A DNA stretch of 64,000 nucleotides from Mycobacterium sp. Root265 (GTDB lineage Bacteria > Actinomycetota > Actinomycetes > Mycobacteriales > Mycobacteriaceae), in contig NZ_LMJA01000004.1 in NCBI RefSeq assembly GCF_001428895.1, positions 164,089 to 228,088 on the forward strand. The letters are read 5' to 3'. The notes below the pieces were generated by a model. It saw only the letters and a list, made by a program, of their open reading frames with translations, was not told where the DNA came from and searched no databases. Both the position numbers and the translations under genes were made by a program. Positions within the stretch are counted from its first letter, which is position 1. Each line of letters begins with the position of its first letter. This document shows positions 1 to 8,164 of the stretch, one piece after another.

Positions 1-758
1 ATCAAGGTGACCCCGTCGTCCAAGGTGGTCGGCGATCTCGCGCTGGCCCTGGTGGGGGCGGGCGCGGATGCCGCGGAGTTCGCCGCCGATCCCGACAAAT
101 ACGACATCCCCGACAGCGTGATCGGTTTCCTGCGGGGTGAACTCGGTGATCCCGCAGGTGGCTGGCCGGAGCCGTTGCGTACCAAGGCGTTGCAGGGTCG
201 CGCCGAAGCCAAGCCGATCGTTGCTCTCGACGCAGCCGACGAGAAGCTGCTGGGTGAGCCCGGACGGACTCGGCAGACGACCTTGAACCGGCTGCTGTTC
301 CCAGGTCCCTCAAGGGAATTCGAGGAGCATCGTGTTCTGTACGGCGACACCTCGCGATTGTCGGCCAATCAATTCTTCTACGGCCTGCGCCACGGTGATG
401 AACACCGCATACAGCTGGACAAGGGTGTCGAGCTGATCGTCGGGCTGGAAGCCATTTCCGAACCTGACGAACGCGGCATGCGCACCGTCATGTGCATCCT
501 CAACGGGCAGCTGCGCCCGGTGCTGGTGCGTGACCGCAGCATCGCCAGTGAGGTCGCCGCGGCCGAGAAGGCCGACAGGTCGAACCCCGACCACGTCGCC
601 GCACCGTTCGCCGGAGTGGTCACCATCGGCGTGGCGACCGGGGAGAAGGTCGATGCCGGGCAGACCATCGCCACCATCGAGGCCATGAAGATGGAAGCCG
701 CCATCACCGCACCCAAGGCCGGCTCGAGGGCGGAGACCTCCTGGCGGTCGTCACCTGA
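1..758 (+). CDS. pyc: pyruvate carboxylase, 3' end, partial and frameshifted
   Basis: This is the C-terminal end of pyruvate carboxylase (biotin-dependent carboxylation of pyruvate to oxaloacetate); the gene starts outside the window. The carboxyltransferase tail is followed by the biotinyl domain with the EAMKM motif, biotin Lys codon at 688-690. After APKAG (ending at 723) the frame is lost. The expected family ending [10 protein letters not shown] plus stop is present in another frame at 726-758. About 37 bp seem to be missing between these points (inferred from the usual family length). In the original frame there is no stop until the end of coaD at 1794. Either the deletion is real and damages the last biotinyl-domain strands, or it is a sequencing/assembly error. 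The identity is secure; the functional status is open. Confidence 0.85.
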
Positions 759-1306
759 CCCGGATCGTCGCCGGACAGTTCAAGGGACGCCGAATCTCGG
801 TGCCCGCCAGCGGAACTCGTCCGACCACCGACAGGGTGCGGGAGTCGTTGTTCAACGTGCTGCAGGCGCGGATGGATCTCGACGGTATCGCGGTGCTCGA
901 TCTGTACGCCGGCTCCGGCGCGCTGGGTCTGGAGGCGTTGTCCCGCGGCGCATCCTCGGCGCTGCTGGTCGAGTCCGATCGTCGCGCCGCCGCGGTGATC
1001 GAGTCCAATATCGCCGCGCTCGGGGCCAGGGGAGCGGTGCTGCGCCGCAGCCCGGTCGACAAGGTCGTCCAATCCACCGGCAGGCCGGTCGATCTGGTGT
1101 TCGCCGACCCGCCGTACGAGGTGGATGCCCGCGCCATCGAGCGTGTCCTGGTCGCGCTGCTCGCGAACGGCTGGGTGCGCCCGGGTGCGCTCGCGGTGAT
1201 CGAGCGCGCGGCGGGAGGGCCCGCGATCGTGTGGCCGGACGGCTGGGAGGCCGAGGAGGAACGCCGCTACGGCGACACCCGACTGGAGTTCGGCGTCATC
1301 GCGTAG
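755..1306 (+). CDS. rsmD: 16S rRNA (guanine966-N2)-methyltransferase RsmD
   Basis: SAM-dependent methyltransferase that modifies G966 of 16S rRNA. Homology begins at [12 protein letters not shown], so the start should lie near 755, where the codon is CTG overlapping the displaced pyc stop; the only conventional alternative is GTG at 800, which would cut off the conserved N-terminus. The SAM-binding segment [18 protein letters not shown] and the catalytic ADPPY motif (about residue 117) are intact. The protein is about 183 residues, normal for the family. It lies between pyc and coaD as in other mycobacteria. The unusual start codon sits only about 30 bp from the pyc deletion, so this short stretch deserves resequencing. 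Confidence 0.88.
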   Translation: MTRIVAGQFKGRRISVPASGTRPTTDRVRESLFNVLQARMDLDGIAVLDLYAGSGALGLEALSRGASSALLVESDRRAAAVIESNIAALGARGAVLRRSPVDKVVQSTGRPVDLVFADPPYEVDARAIERVLVALLANGWVRPGALAVIERAAGGPAIVWPDGWEAEEERRYGDTRLEFGVIA

Positions 1307-1317
1307 CGTCTTGCACC

Positions 1318-1794
1318 ATGAGTGGCGCTGTATGTCCCGGATCATTCGACCCCGTCACCCTCGGTCATCTCGATGTCTTCGAGCGGGCGGCCGCCCAGTT
1401 CGACGAGGTCGTGGTGGCCGTGCTGGTGAACCCGAACAAGAAGGGGATGTTCAGCGCCGAGGAGCGCATCGAACTGATCCGCGAGTCGACGACGCATCTC
1501 TCGAATCTGCGCGTCGAGTCCGGCTCCGGTCTGGTGGTCGACTTCGTCAAGCAACGGGGTCTGACCGCCATCGTCAAGGGCCTGCGCACCGGCACCGATT
1601 TCGAGTACGAGTTACAGATGGCGCAGATGAACAAGCACGTCGCCGGCGTCGACACCTTCTTCGTGGCCACCACGCCGCAGTACTCGTTCGTGTCGTCCTC
1701 ACTGGCCAAGGAGGTCGCCCAGCTCGGCGGCGATGTCGCCGATCTGCTGCCCGAGCCGGTGAACGCGCGGTTGCGCGAGAAGCTCAAGGGCTGA
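1318..1794 (+). CDS. coaD: phosphopantetheine adenylyltransferase CoaD
   Basis: Catalyses 4'-phosphopantetheine + ATP to dephospho-CoA, the penultimate step of CoA synthesis. The 158-residue length is typical. The nucleotidyltransferase signature [12 protein letters not shown] is at the N-terminus, and the C-terminal SSSLAKEVA segment corresponds to the second substrate-binding motif. The ATG at 1318 is preceded by TAGCGT at 1304-1309, spaced as for a leaderless mycobacterial promoter. Because of the pyc frameshift an open frame runs uninterrupted from pyc into coaD, but this is not a real fusion. Confidence 0.97.
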   Translation: MSGAVCPGSFDPVTLGHLDVFERAAAQFDEVVVAVLVNPNKKGMFSAEERIELIRESTTHLSNLRVESGSGLVVDFVKQRGLTAIVKGLRTGTDFEYELQMAQMNKHVAGVDTFFVATTPQYSFVSSSLAKEVAQLGGDVADLLPEPVNARLREKLKG

Positions 1795-1906
1795 TCGCTC
1801 GATTGATTGGCGGTATCCGAGGGCGACACACCGGCCGGTAAAGCCGAGTCACAGGCGTAACACCAGGCACACTGGTCACTAACAACTACGCCTGGAGGGT
1901 GTTGCC

Positions 1907-2644
1907 GTGTATCGAGTGTTTGAGGCGCTTGACGAACTCAGCGCAATCGTCGAAGAAGCCCGTGGCGTGCCGATGACGGCCGGGTGCATGGTGCCGCGCG
2001 GCGACGTCCTGGAGCTGCTCGACGACATCAAGGACGCCATCCCCGGTGAACTCGACGACGCCCAGGATGTACTGGACGCCCGGGACGCGATGCTCAACGA
2101 GGCCAAGGACCACTCCCAGTCCATGGTGGCCACGGCGTCCGCCGAGGCCGACTCGATGGTCAACCACGCCCGCGGCGAGGCAGATCGCCTCCTCGCCGAC
2201 GCCAAGTCCCAGGCCGACCGGATGGTCGCCGAGGCACGTGCGCACAGCGAGCGGATGGTCGGCGAGGCCCGCGAGGAAGCCGGCCGTATCGCCTCGACCG
2301 CCAAGCGTGAGTACGAGGCCGCCACCGGTCGCGCCAAGGCCGAGGCCGACCGTCTCATCGAGAACGGCAACATCTCCTACGAGAAGGCCGTCCAGGAAGG
2401 CATCAAGGAGCAGCAGCGCCTGGTGTCGCAGACCGAGATCGTGCAGACCGCGACCAGCGAGGCCACCCGCCTGGTCGACACCGCGCACGCCGAGGCCGAC
2501 CGGTTGCGCGGCGAATGCGATATCTACGTCGACAGCAAGCTGGCCGAGTTCGAGGACTACCTCAACGGCACCCTGCGCTCGGTGAGCCGGGGCCGTCACC
2601 AGCTGCGCACCGCCGCGGGCACGCACGACTACGCCACCCGGTAA
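1907..2644 (+). CDS. sepIVA: septation protein SepIVA (DivIVA-domain coiled coil)
   Basis: A 245-residue, highly charged Ala/Glu/Asp-rich protein with long predicted coiled coil built from recurring AEADR/EADRL-like units, matching mycobacterial SepIVA (Rv2927c family). The family is a DivIVA-like cytoplasmic septation factor needed for division and peptidoglycan regulation (established knowledge). The GTG start at 1907 follows a GGAGGG ribosome-binding site. It is monocistronic here and faces the converging accessory operon across a strong hairpin at 2655-2707. Confidence 0.92.
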   Translation: MYRVFEALDELSAIVEEARGVPMTAGCMVPRGDVLELLDDIKDAIPGELDDAQDVLDARDAMLNEAKDHSQSMVATASAEADSMVNHARGEADRLLADAKSQADRMVAEARAHSERMVGEAREEAGRIASTAKREYEAATGRAKAEADRLIENGNISYEKAVQEGIKEQQRLVSQTEIVQTATSEATRLVDTAHAEADRLRGECDIYVDSKLAEFEDYLNGTLRSVSRGRHQLRTAAGTHDYATR

Positions 2645-2654
2645 CCAACCCGAA

Positions 2655-2707
2655 CGACGACAACATGGTCGCCACCCTGACCCGGGGTGGCGACCATGTT
2701 GTCGTTG
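2655..2707. terminator. bidirectional hairpin between convergent genes
   Basis: Perfect 19-bp inverted repeat, left arm 2658-2676 and right arm 2686-2704, with a 9-base loop, extendable by an A-T pair and further wobble pairs. It lies between the stop of sepIVA (+) and the stop of the minus-strand operon. There is no long T tract, as is usual for mycobacterial intrinsic terminators. Its placement and symmetry argue for termination on both strands. Confidence 0.8.
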
Positions 2708-2710
2708 GCG

Positions 2711-4003
2711 CTAAAGCTGTCCGTGCCGCGGCGGTTTGGTGCCCGACAGGGCGTAGCGGCCGATGTGCTGCAGCTTCCAGCGGGTCGCGTCGTGCAACGT
2801 GTGGGTGCGGGCATCACGCCAGTACCGCGACAGGTTCGCCGTCCCGGAAGCGCTGCGGGTGCCGCCCAGTTCGAACAGCGTGCTCGACGCCTCCAACGAC
2901 GCCCGGGTGGCGGCCACCTTGGCCACCGCAACTGCCACCGAAGCCACTGCGGCACTGTCGGAATCGAGATCGGCGGCCGCGGCGTCGACGGCGCGACCTG
3001 CCTCGGCCAGCAGCGCCTGTGCGCCTCGCACCGTGACGGTCAATTCGCCGGCCAGATGGACCACCGTCGGATCATCGGCGGCGGTATCCACCCCGGCCTC
3101 GAAATGTGGGCGGGCCTTCGCAGACTGCCGGACCCCTTCGGCCAGTGCTGCGGTGGCGATCCCGACATCGAGTGCGGCGTGGAACAACTGGGCGCGTGCC
3201 CCGTACACACTGGGCGCCTTGAAGATCGGGGTGAATGCCACCACCTGCTCGGCCGGCACCCGCACGGCGTCGAGGGTGACGGTGCCCGAGGCGGTGGTGC
3301 GCTGACCCATCCCGTCCCAGTCGTCGACCACCTGCAGGCCCTCGGTGTCGGCGGGCACGAAGGCCAGCGCCTTCGGTGTGGACGATGTCGGGGTGTCCCC
3401 GGGGTGCTCCGGCAGCGAGGCCCGCACGATCACCCAGTCGGCGAACAGCGCACCGGTGGAGTAGAACTTGCGGCCCTCCAGCACATAGTCGTCATTGTCA
3501 CGGACCAGTGTGGTGGCGTCCACATCGATGGGGTGCGGGCCGCGCTCGGATTGCGCGTTGGCGAAAAGCGCGCCATCCAAGACCTTCTCGAAGAAGAACG
3601 CCTGCTGTGCATCGGTGCCCTGCAGCCGCACGGCCTCCAGGAACGTGTAGTGCGAATGCGGGATCTGGGCCAGCGAGGGATCACCGTGGGCGAACAACCG
3701 GAACACCTCGGCGATCACTGTCGCGGGTGCGGCGATCCCGCCGTGCTCGACCGGCACCGACAGCGCGAGCAGGCCGGAGTCCTTGAGCGCCTGCACCTGA
3801 TCGTGCGGCAGCGCCCGGTCGGCGTCGCGGGCACCGGCGTCGGCGGCGAACGCAGCGGACAACTCGGCCGCGACGGCCAGAGCCTGATCGACGTCGGCGA
3901 TCCTGGTGGCCTTACCCGACGTGCCGGTGGTCACGGAATGCAGGCGCGGAACGCGCGGAGGGGACACTTCGCAGAGCGTGCCCGCCGGCAGCGGACCGGT
4001 CAC
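2711..4003 (-). CDS. sfnB: SfnB family acyl-CoA dehydrogenase-like oxidoreductase
   Basis: Flavoprotein of the acyl-CoA dehydrogenase fold, closest in overall character to SfnB sulfur-acquisition oxidoreductases (associated with dimethyl sulfone/sulfonate use). Visible features are the N-terminal helical domain (PVEHGGIAAPA), the central FAD-binding beta region (FANAQSERG, GRKFYSTGALFADW) and the C-terminal helical domain with ELGGTRSASG. It is 430 residues from the first ATG; GTG at 3934 (407 residues) is an equally good start and removes a poorly conserved leader. It is last in the minus-strand operon with Tmm, Tdm, cupin and SsuD, which supports a role in organosulfur use. The exact substrate is unknown. 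Confidence 0.8.
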   Translation of the reverse strand: MTGPLPAGTLCEVSPPRVPRLHSVTTGTSGKATRIADVDQALAVAAELSAAFAADAGARDADRALPHDQVQALKDSGLLALSVPVEHGGIAAPATVIAEVFRLFAHGDPSLAQIPHSHYTFLEAVRLQGTDAQQAFFFEKVLDGALFANAQSERGPHPIDVDATTLVRDNDDYVLEGRKFYSTGALFADWVIVRASLPEHPGDTPTSSTPKALAFVPADTEGLQVVDDWDGMGQRTTASGTVTLDAVRVPAEQVVAFTPIFKAPSVYGARAQLFHAALDVGIATAALAEGVRQSAKARPHFEAGVDTAADDPTVVHLAGELTVTVRGAQALLAEAGRAVDAAAADLDSDSAAVASVAVAVAKVAATRASLEASSTLFELGGTRSASGTANLSRYWRDARTHTLHDATRWKLQHIGRYALSGTKPPRHGQL

Positions 4004-4031
4004 CCGTTGGACTCAGCGAGATTCTGAGTGC

Positions 4032-5369
4032 TCAGCGCTGCAGGAACCGGGCCAGGCTGTCGTCGAGTTCCTCCCACCAGGTGGAACTGGGAACGGGCCC
4101 GACCGTGCCGGTGCACGGGGAGGAGAACGATTTGTCCCGGTACCCGGTGATGCTCTCGTCCTTGTCGTGTTCCCAGGTGACGAAATGTCGGCGCACCAGT
4201 TCCAGATCGAACGTCTGGTAATCGGTCAGCGCCATCAGATCCCGGACGTAAGCGGTCTGGAAGTCGATCTGTTCCATCACGCTGTCCACCGCGGCGTACA
4301 TGGCCAGCCAGGCGTCGACATCGTCGGCCATCGCCTCCGCGGTGGGCAGCGGAAACCGGCCCAGCACCACATCGCGGGCCACGAACGCCTGCGCGTCGAA
4401 CATGTTGAAGGTGTAGTACTGGTCCTGCATGCCCAGGTAGAGCAGCTTCGGGTTGGCCGTCCACACCACACCCTTGTACAACCCGGCGGGATAGAGGTTG
4501 TTCGCGGTCGTCAGCCTCAGCTCGGGGTCGATGAACGGGAAGTGGTGCTGGTATCCGGTGCACAGGATGATGGCGTCGACGTCGCGGCTGGTGCCGTCGG
4601 CGAAATGCGCGGTGCGACCGTCGAGGTGTTGTAGCGCAGGGACTTCGGTGATGCCATCGGGCCAGCCGAATCCCATCGGGGCATTGCGGTAGGCGACGGT
4701 GATGGATGCGGCCCCGTACTTGAGGGACTGCAGCGCGATGTCCTCGGCCGAATAGCTGCTGCCCAGAATCAGCAGGTTCTTCCCGGCGAACTCGACGGCA
4801 TCCCGGAAGTCGTGCGAATGCAGGATGCGGCCCGGAAAGCACTCGAAGCCCGGGTATTCCGGCACGTAGGGGGTGGAGAAGTGCCCCGTCGCGACGATGA
4901 CGTGGTCGAAGGTCTCGGTGCGCAACACGCCGGGGCCGGTCTCCCATGATTCGACGGTGACGGCGAACGTGTCCCCGTCGAAGGTGATATCGCGAACCGC
5001 GGTGTCGAACTGGATGAACTGGCGCACATTGCTCTTCTTGGCCCGCCCGACGATGTAGTCGTAGAGCACCTCACGCGGCGGGAACGACGGGATCGGGCCA
5101 CCGAAGTGCTCGTCGAAACTGTAGTCGGCGAACTCCAGGCATTCCTTGGGCCCGTTGGACCATAGGTAGCGGTACATGCTGCCGTGCACCGGGTCTCCGT
5201 GGGAGTCCAGACCGGTGCGCCAGGTGTAGTTCCACAGTCCACCCCAGTCGCTCTGCTTCTCGAAGCACACCACCTCGCCGACGTCGACGCCGTCCTGGCG
5301 CGCCTGCTCGAACGCATGCAGCTGGGCCAGTCCGCAGGGGCCGGCGCCGATCACGGCGGTTCTGGTCAT
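4032..5369 (-). CDS. tmm: trimethylamine monooxygenase (flavin-containing)
   Basis: FAD- and NADPH-dependent oxidation of trimethylamine to trimethylamine N-oxide; the family also oxidises dimethyl sulfide to DMSO (established for bacterial Tmm). The sequence matches Tmm along its whole 445 residues: N-terminal FAD motif GAGPCGLAQ, the conserved run CFEKQSDWGGLWNYTW, the FMO-type motif FPGRILHSHDFRD, NADPH motif LGSSYSAED, and the ILCTGYQHHFPF segment. It is 19 bp downstream of tdm, consistent with co-transcription and sequential TMA to TMAO to dimethylamine chemistry. Tmm is best known from marine bacteria and Methylocella, so its presence in a mycobacterium is notable. Confidence 0.93.
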   Translation of the reverse strand: MTRTAVIGAGPCGLAQLHAFEQARQDGVDVGEVVCFEKQSDWGGLWNYTWRTGLDSHGDPVHGSMYRYLWSNGPKECLEFADYSFDEHFGGPIPSFPPREVLYDYIVGRAKKSNVRQFIQFDTAVRDITFDGDTFAVTVESWETGPGVLRTETFDHVIVATGHFSTPYVPEYPGFECFPGRILHSHDFRDAVEFAGKNLLILGSSYSAEDIALQSLKYGAASITVAYRNAPMGFGWPDGITEVPALQHLDGRTAHFADGTSRDVDAIILCTGYQHHFPFIDPELRLTTANNLYPAGLYKGVVWTANPKLLYLGMQDQYYTFNMFDAQAFVARDVVLGRFPLPTAEAMADDVDAWLAMYAAVDSVMEQIDFQTAYVRDLMALTDYQTFDLELVRRHFVTWEHDKDESITGYRDKSFSSPCTGTVGPVPSSTWWEELDDSLARFLQR

Positions 5370-5388
5370 CGGGTTCTCCTCAGGGGCG

Positions 5389-7677
5389 TCATGAGCGGGG
5401 TCGGGTCTTGTCGGGGTCGTAGAACGGAAAGGTGGTCACGGTGGCCGGGATGCGTTTACGGTGTCCGTCGAGCTTGCCGACCTCCACCCGGGTGCCGGGC
5501 TCGCTGTGCTGAACGGCCATACGGCACAACGCGATGCTGGCGCCCAGAATCGGTGAGCGCACACCGCTGGTGATCACGCCGACCTGGGCGCGCCCGAGGT
5601 GCACACAGTCCCCGTGGGTGGCGGTCTCGTTGCCGTCCAGGCGCAGCCCGACCAGTGTGCGTTGCGGATGTGCCTTGCGGTCGAGCAGCGCGTCCCGGCC
5701 GATGAAATCGTCGGTCTTGGATTTCAGAGGCACGGCGAACCCGATACCGGCCTCGAACGGGTCGGTCTGATCGTCGAATTCGTGACCCGCCGCGATCAGG
5801 CCGGACTCGACGCGCAACATCTCCAGTGCCTCCAGGCCCAGCGGTGTCAGACCGTGCGGTTCACCGGCCAGCCACACGGCGTCCCAGAGGGTTTCGGCGT
5901 CGCCAGGATGCACCCACAGTTCGTAGCCGAGCTCGCCGGAGTATCCGGTCCGCGACACCAGCAGCGGGATCCCGTCCGGCCCGCCGAGCCGGCCGATCAG
6001 GAACCGGAACCACCCGAGGTCGCGCAGTGCGGGCTGGGTCGGTGGCGTCCAGATCAGCCCGGCGAGCAGGTCGCGGCTGGCCGGGCCCTGCACGGCGATA
6101 TTGTGCATCTGATCGGTGGAGTCCTTGATCCACACCTGCTGCAGCCCCAACTTCTCGGCCTGGGTGCGCAGCCACATCCCGTCGTGCGGGTCACCGCCGA
6201 TGAAGCGGAAGTTGGTGTCGCTCAATCGCAACACGGTGCAGTCGTCGACGACACCGCCGGACTCGGTGCACATCGCCGAGTACACCACCTGCCCGCGCGA
6301 CAGCCGACGGATGTCGCGGGTGAGCGTGGCCTGCAGCAGGGCCTCCGCGTCGGGGCCGAGGACCTCGAACTTGCGCAACGCCGACAGATCCATCACCGCG
6401 ACGCGTTCCCGGCACGCCCAGTACTCCTGCTGCGGTCCGTGGCCGTCGAAGCTGTTGGGCAGCCAATAGCCCTGATACTCGGTGAAATTCGAGGTCAGCG
6501 CGCCGGTCCTGGAGGCGAACGCGGTGGGTTTGGTCAGCACCGGTTCGGAGTCCGGGGTCAGCCGGTGTCCCACCGCCACAGAGAACCTCCTGGTGGAGTC
6601 GTAGACGCGGACGTGGATGTCGGTGGGCGTCCAGCCGTTCGCCGGATCGATGTCGTCCGGGCAGGCCGATGACGCGCACACCAGGTCGGTGCAGGCCCGC
6701 AGCATCACGTAGTCACCCGGGCGTGACCAGGGCTCATCGGAGGTCAGCTGGTGCGCCGCGTCGAATGCGGTGTTGTAGAACAGGTTCAGCGCCGGCCACC
6801 CGGCGCGGGCCGCCACCCCGAACCGTGCCAGCGACGCGTTGAAATTATCGGTGCAGTTGACGTGGCCGGGGTAGCCGAAATCGGCGTAGTACTTGGCGGT
6901 GCAGGCCAGCGCGAAGGTGTCGTGCCGTCCCACCGTGTCCCGCACCACCTCCACGAGGGGCTGGGCCCGGCCGTCGAAGAACTTGCCGAACAGGCCGGGC
7001 TGCGGATACGCGCCGCCACCGATGGTGCGGGTGGTGGTGGCGTCCAGGCTGTACTCGTTTCCGCCGTCGAGCCCGCGGGCATCGAAGGCCAGAAAGTCCG
7101 AGCACTGCCGGCCCTGGACATCGATGATCTGGATGAACTGCCCGGCCCGGATTTCATAGGACGACGCGGTCGACGCATCGATACGCATATCCCACAACGG
7201 TTCGGCCAGCGGCACAGGGAGTTCGCGCTCCTGCGCAGGCACCGGGGTGGCCCGGCGCACCTCGATGAGTACCTCGGAGGGCGGATTCGGTTCGGCGAGG
7301 GCCAGGTTCATCGGCGCGGCGGGCGCGGCGATGAGGACGACGGCGTCCGCGTCGACGGCGAAGGCGAGCCGGGCTCCGGCCGCGGAGTCACCGCCGAACA
7401 GCCGGGTGGCCCTGGCCTGGTCCTGATCGACGTGGCGGGAGAGCAGTCCCAGGATCCGACCGGCCGCGTAGCCGTTCTCGTCGGGGCCGGCCACCAAGCT
7501 GCGCAAGACCGTGGCAGGGGAGTCGGGCGCCGATCCGCTGACTGCACGGGGGTCGGTGGCGAGCACCGTCAGTTCCACGGGCTGGCGCCCGTACCGGTCG
7601 ATGACCTCGAAGCGGTCCCCGCCCGTGACCGACAGAGCAGTGACCGACCCGGGTGCCACCCGGAAACGTTCGATCAT
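5389..7677 (-). CDS. tdm: trimethylamine N-oxide demethylase (DUF1989 + GcvT)
   Basis: Converts TMAO to dimethylamine and formaldehyde; the C-terminal folate domain can capture the formaldehyde. The 762-residue protein shows a leading segment, a DUF1989 zinc domain (about 160-370) and a GcvT-like tetrahydrofolate domain (about 390-760), the Tdm arrangement. Cysteines in the DUF1989 domain at about 259, 275, 329, 334 and 339 can supply the family's three-Cys zinc site. The GcvT part has SRTGYSGELGYEL and the usual C-terminal barrel. It sits immediately upstream of tmm. Genes for dimethylamine monooxygenase (dmm) and the TMAO transporter (tmoXWV) are not in the window. A generic aminomethyltransferase is less likely because of the N-terminal domain. 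Confidence 0.88.
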   Translation of the reverse strand: MIERFRVAPGSVTALSVTGGDRFEVIDRYGRQPVELTVLATDPRAVSGSAPDSPATVLRSLVAGPDENGYAAGRILGLLSRHVDQDQARATRLFGGDSAAGARLAFAVDADAVVLIAAPAAPMNLALAEPNPPSEVLIEVRRATPVPAQERELPVPLAEPLWDMRIDASTASSYEIRAGQFIQIIDVQGRQCSDFLAFDARGLDGGNEYSLDATTTRTIGGGAYPQPGLFGKFFDGRAQPLVEVVRDTVGRHDTFALACTAKYYADFGYPGHVNCTDNFNASLARFGVAARAGWPALNLFYNTAFDAAHQLTSDEPWSRPGDYVMLRACTDLVCASSACPDDIDPANGWTPTDIHVRVYDSTRRFSVAVGHRLTPDSEPVLTKPTAFASRTGALTSNFTEYQGYWLPNSFDGHGPQQEYWACRERVAVMDLSALRKFEVLGPDAEALLQATLTRDIRRLSRGQVVYSAMCTESGGVVDDCTVLRLSDTNFRFIGGDPHDGMWLRTQAEKLGLQQVWIKDSTDQMHNIAVQGPASRDLLAGLIWTPPTQPALRDLGWFRFLIGRLGGPDGIPLLVSRTGYSGELGYELWVHPGDAETLWDAVWLAGEPHGLTPLGLEALEMLRVESGLIAAGHEFDDQTDPFEAGIGFAVPLKSKTDDFIGRDALLDRKAHPQRTLVGLRLDGNETATHGDCVHLGRAQVGVITSGVRSPILGASIALCRMAVQHSEPGTRVEVGKLDGHRKRIPATVTTFPFYDPDKTRPRS

Positions 7678-7695
7678 GGGAGTCCGGCAGCGGGA

Positions 7696-8070
7696 TCAGG
7701 GGGCGAACGACCGGTAGCCGACGTAGAACGCCAGCGCATGGTCGGGGGTGGAGAACAGGATCCGCGAGCCCTTCGGGAAGAAGATCGCGTCCTTGGCCCG
7801 CGCGATCTGCACCTGTCCGGTGTCCGGGTTCTCCAGCCGGAACTCACCTTCGAGGACGACCTTCATCTCGTCGTAGGCGTAGTAATAGTCCAGCGGCGCA
7901 TCGGTATTGCGCAGTTCGAAGTACCCCGAGCACATCGGCACGCCGTCGGGGTTGGCGTAGACGTCGTCGATGAACCCCTCGGTGCCCGGGTACTGCTCCA
8001 GGGGCATCTGCGGAAGTGATTCCCAGAAACCAGAAGTCACCTGAAAGATGGGCGCGGCCGTACTCGTCAC
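7696..8070 (-). CDS. cupin-domain protein (EutQ-like)
   Basis: Small single-domain cupin of 124 residues. The barrel contains a conserved acidic/Tyr-rich stretch YYAYDEMKVVLEGEF, the FFPKGSRI turn typical of cupin motif 2, and a final strand ALAFYVGYRSF. The GTG start at 8070 is chosen because GGAGG lies 4 bases upstream; a longer ATG frame to 8124 lacks this. It is 18 bp upstream of tdm in the same operon. The function is not known; it may bind a metal and handle an intermediate such as formaldehyde or dimethylamine, but that is inference only. Confidence 0.78.
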   Translation of the reverse strand: MTSTAAPIFQVTSGFWESLPQMPLEQYPGTEGFIDDVYANPDGVPMCSGYFELRNTDAPLDYYYAYDEMKVVLEGEFRLENPDTGQVQIARAKDAIFFPKGSRILFSTPDHALAFYVGYRSFAP

Positions 8071-8164
8071 AGAACCTCCATCGTGATCTCTCACATGAAA
8101 CAGCGTCTGATGCGAGGAAACCACGCGTGGATTTCGGCGAGATTACGCCGACGTGCCTGTGTCG

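Noticed and set aside
7-1794. One 595-residue open frame joining pyc and coaD
   Set aside because: It crosses rsmD in the wrong frame and exists only because of the pyc frameshift; the middle has no homology, and coaD has its own start at 1318.
1862-1895. CCAGGC/GCCTGG pairing near the sepIVA ribosome-binding site as a riboswitch
   Set aside because: Only six pairs with a long loop and no conserved riboswitch elements.
2687-4027. 446-codon open frame antisense to the SfnB-like gene
   Set aside because: Shadow frame; the minus-strand gene shows clear acyl-CoA dehydrogenase features.
8134-8151. Small hairpin between ssuD and the cupin gene as terminator
   Set aside because: Only a 6-bp stem with a 6-base loop and no T tract; too weak to call.
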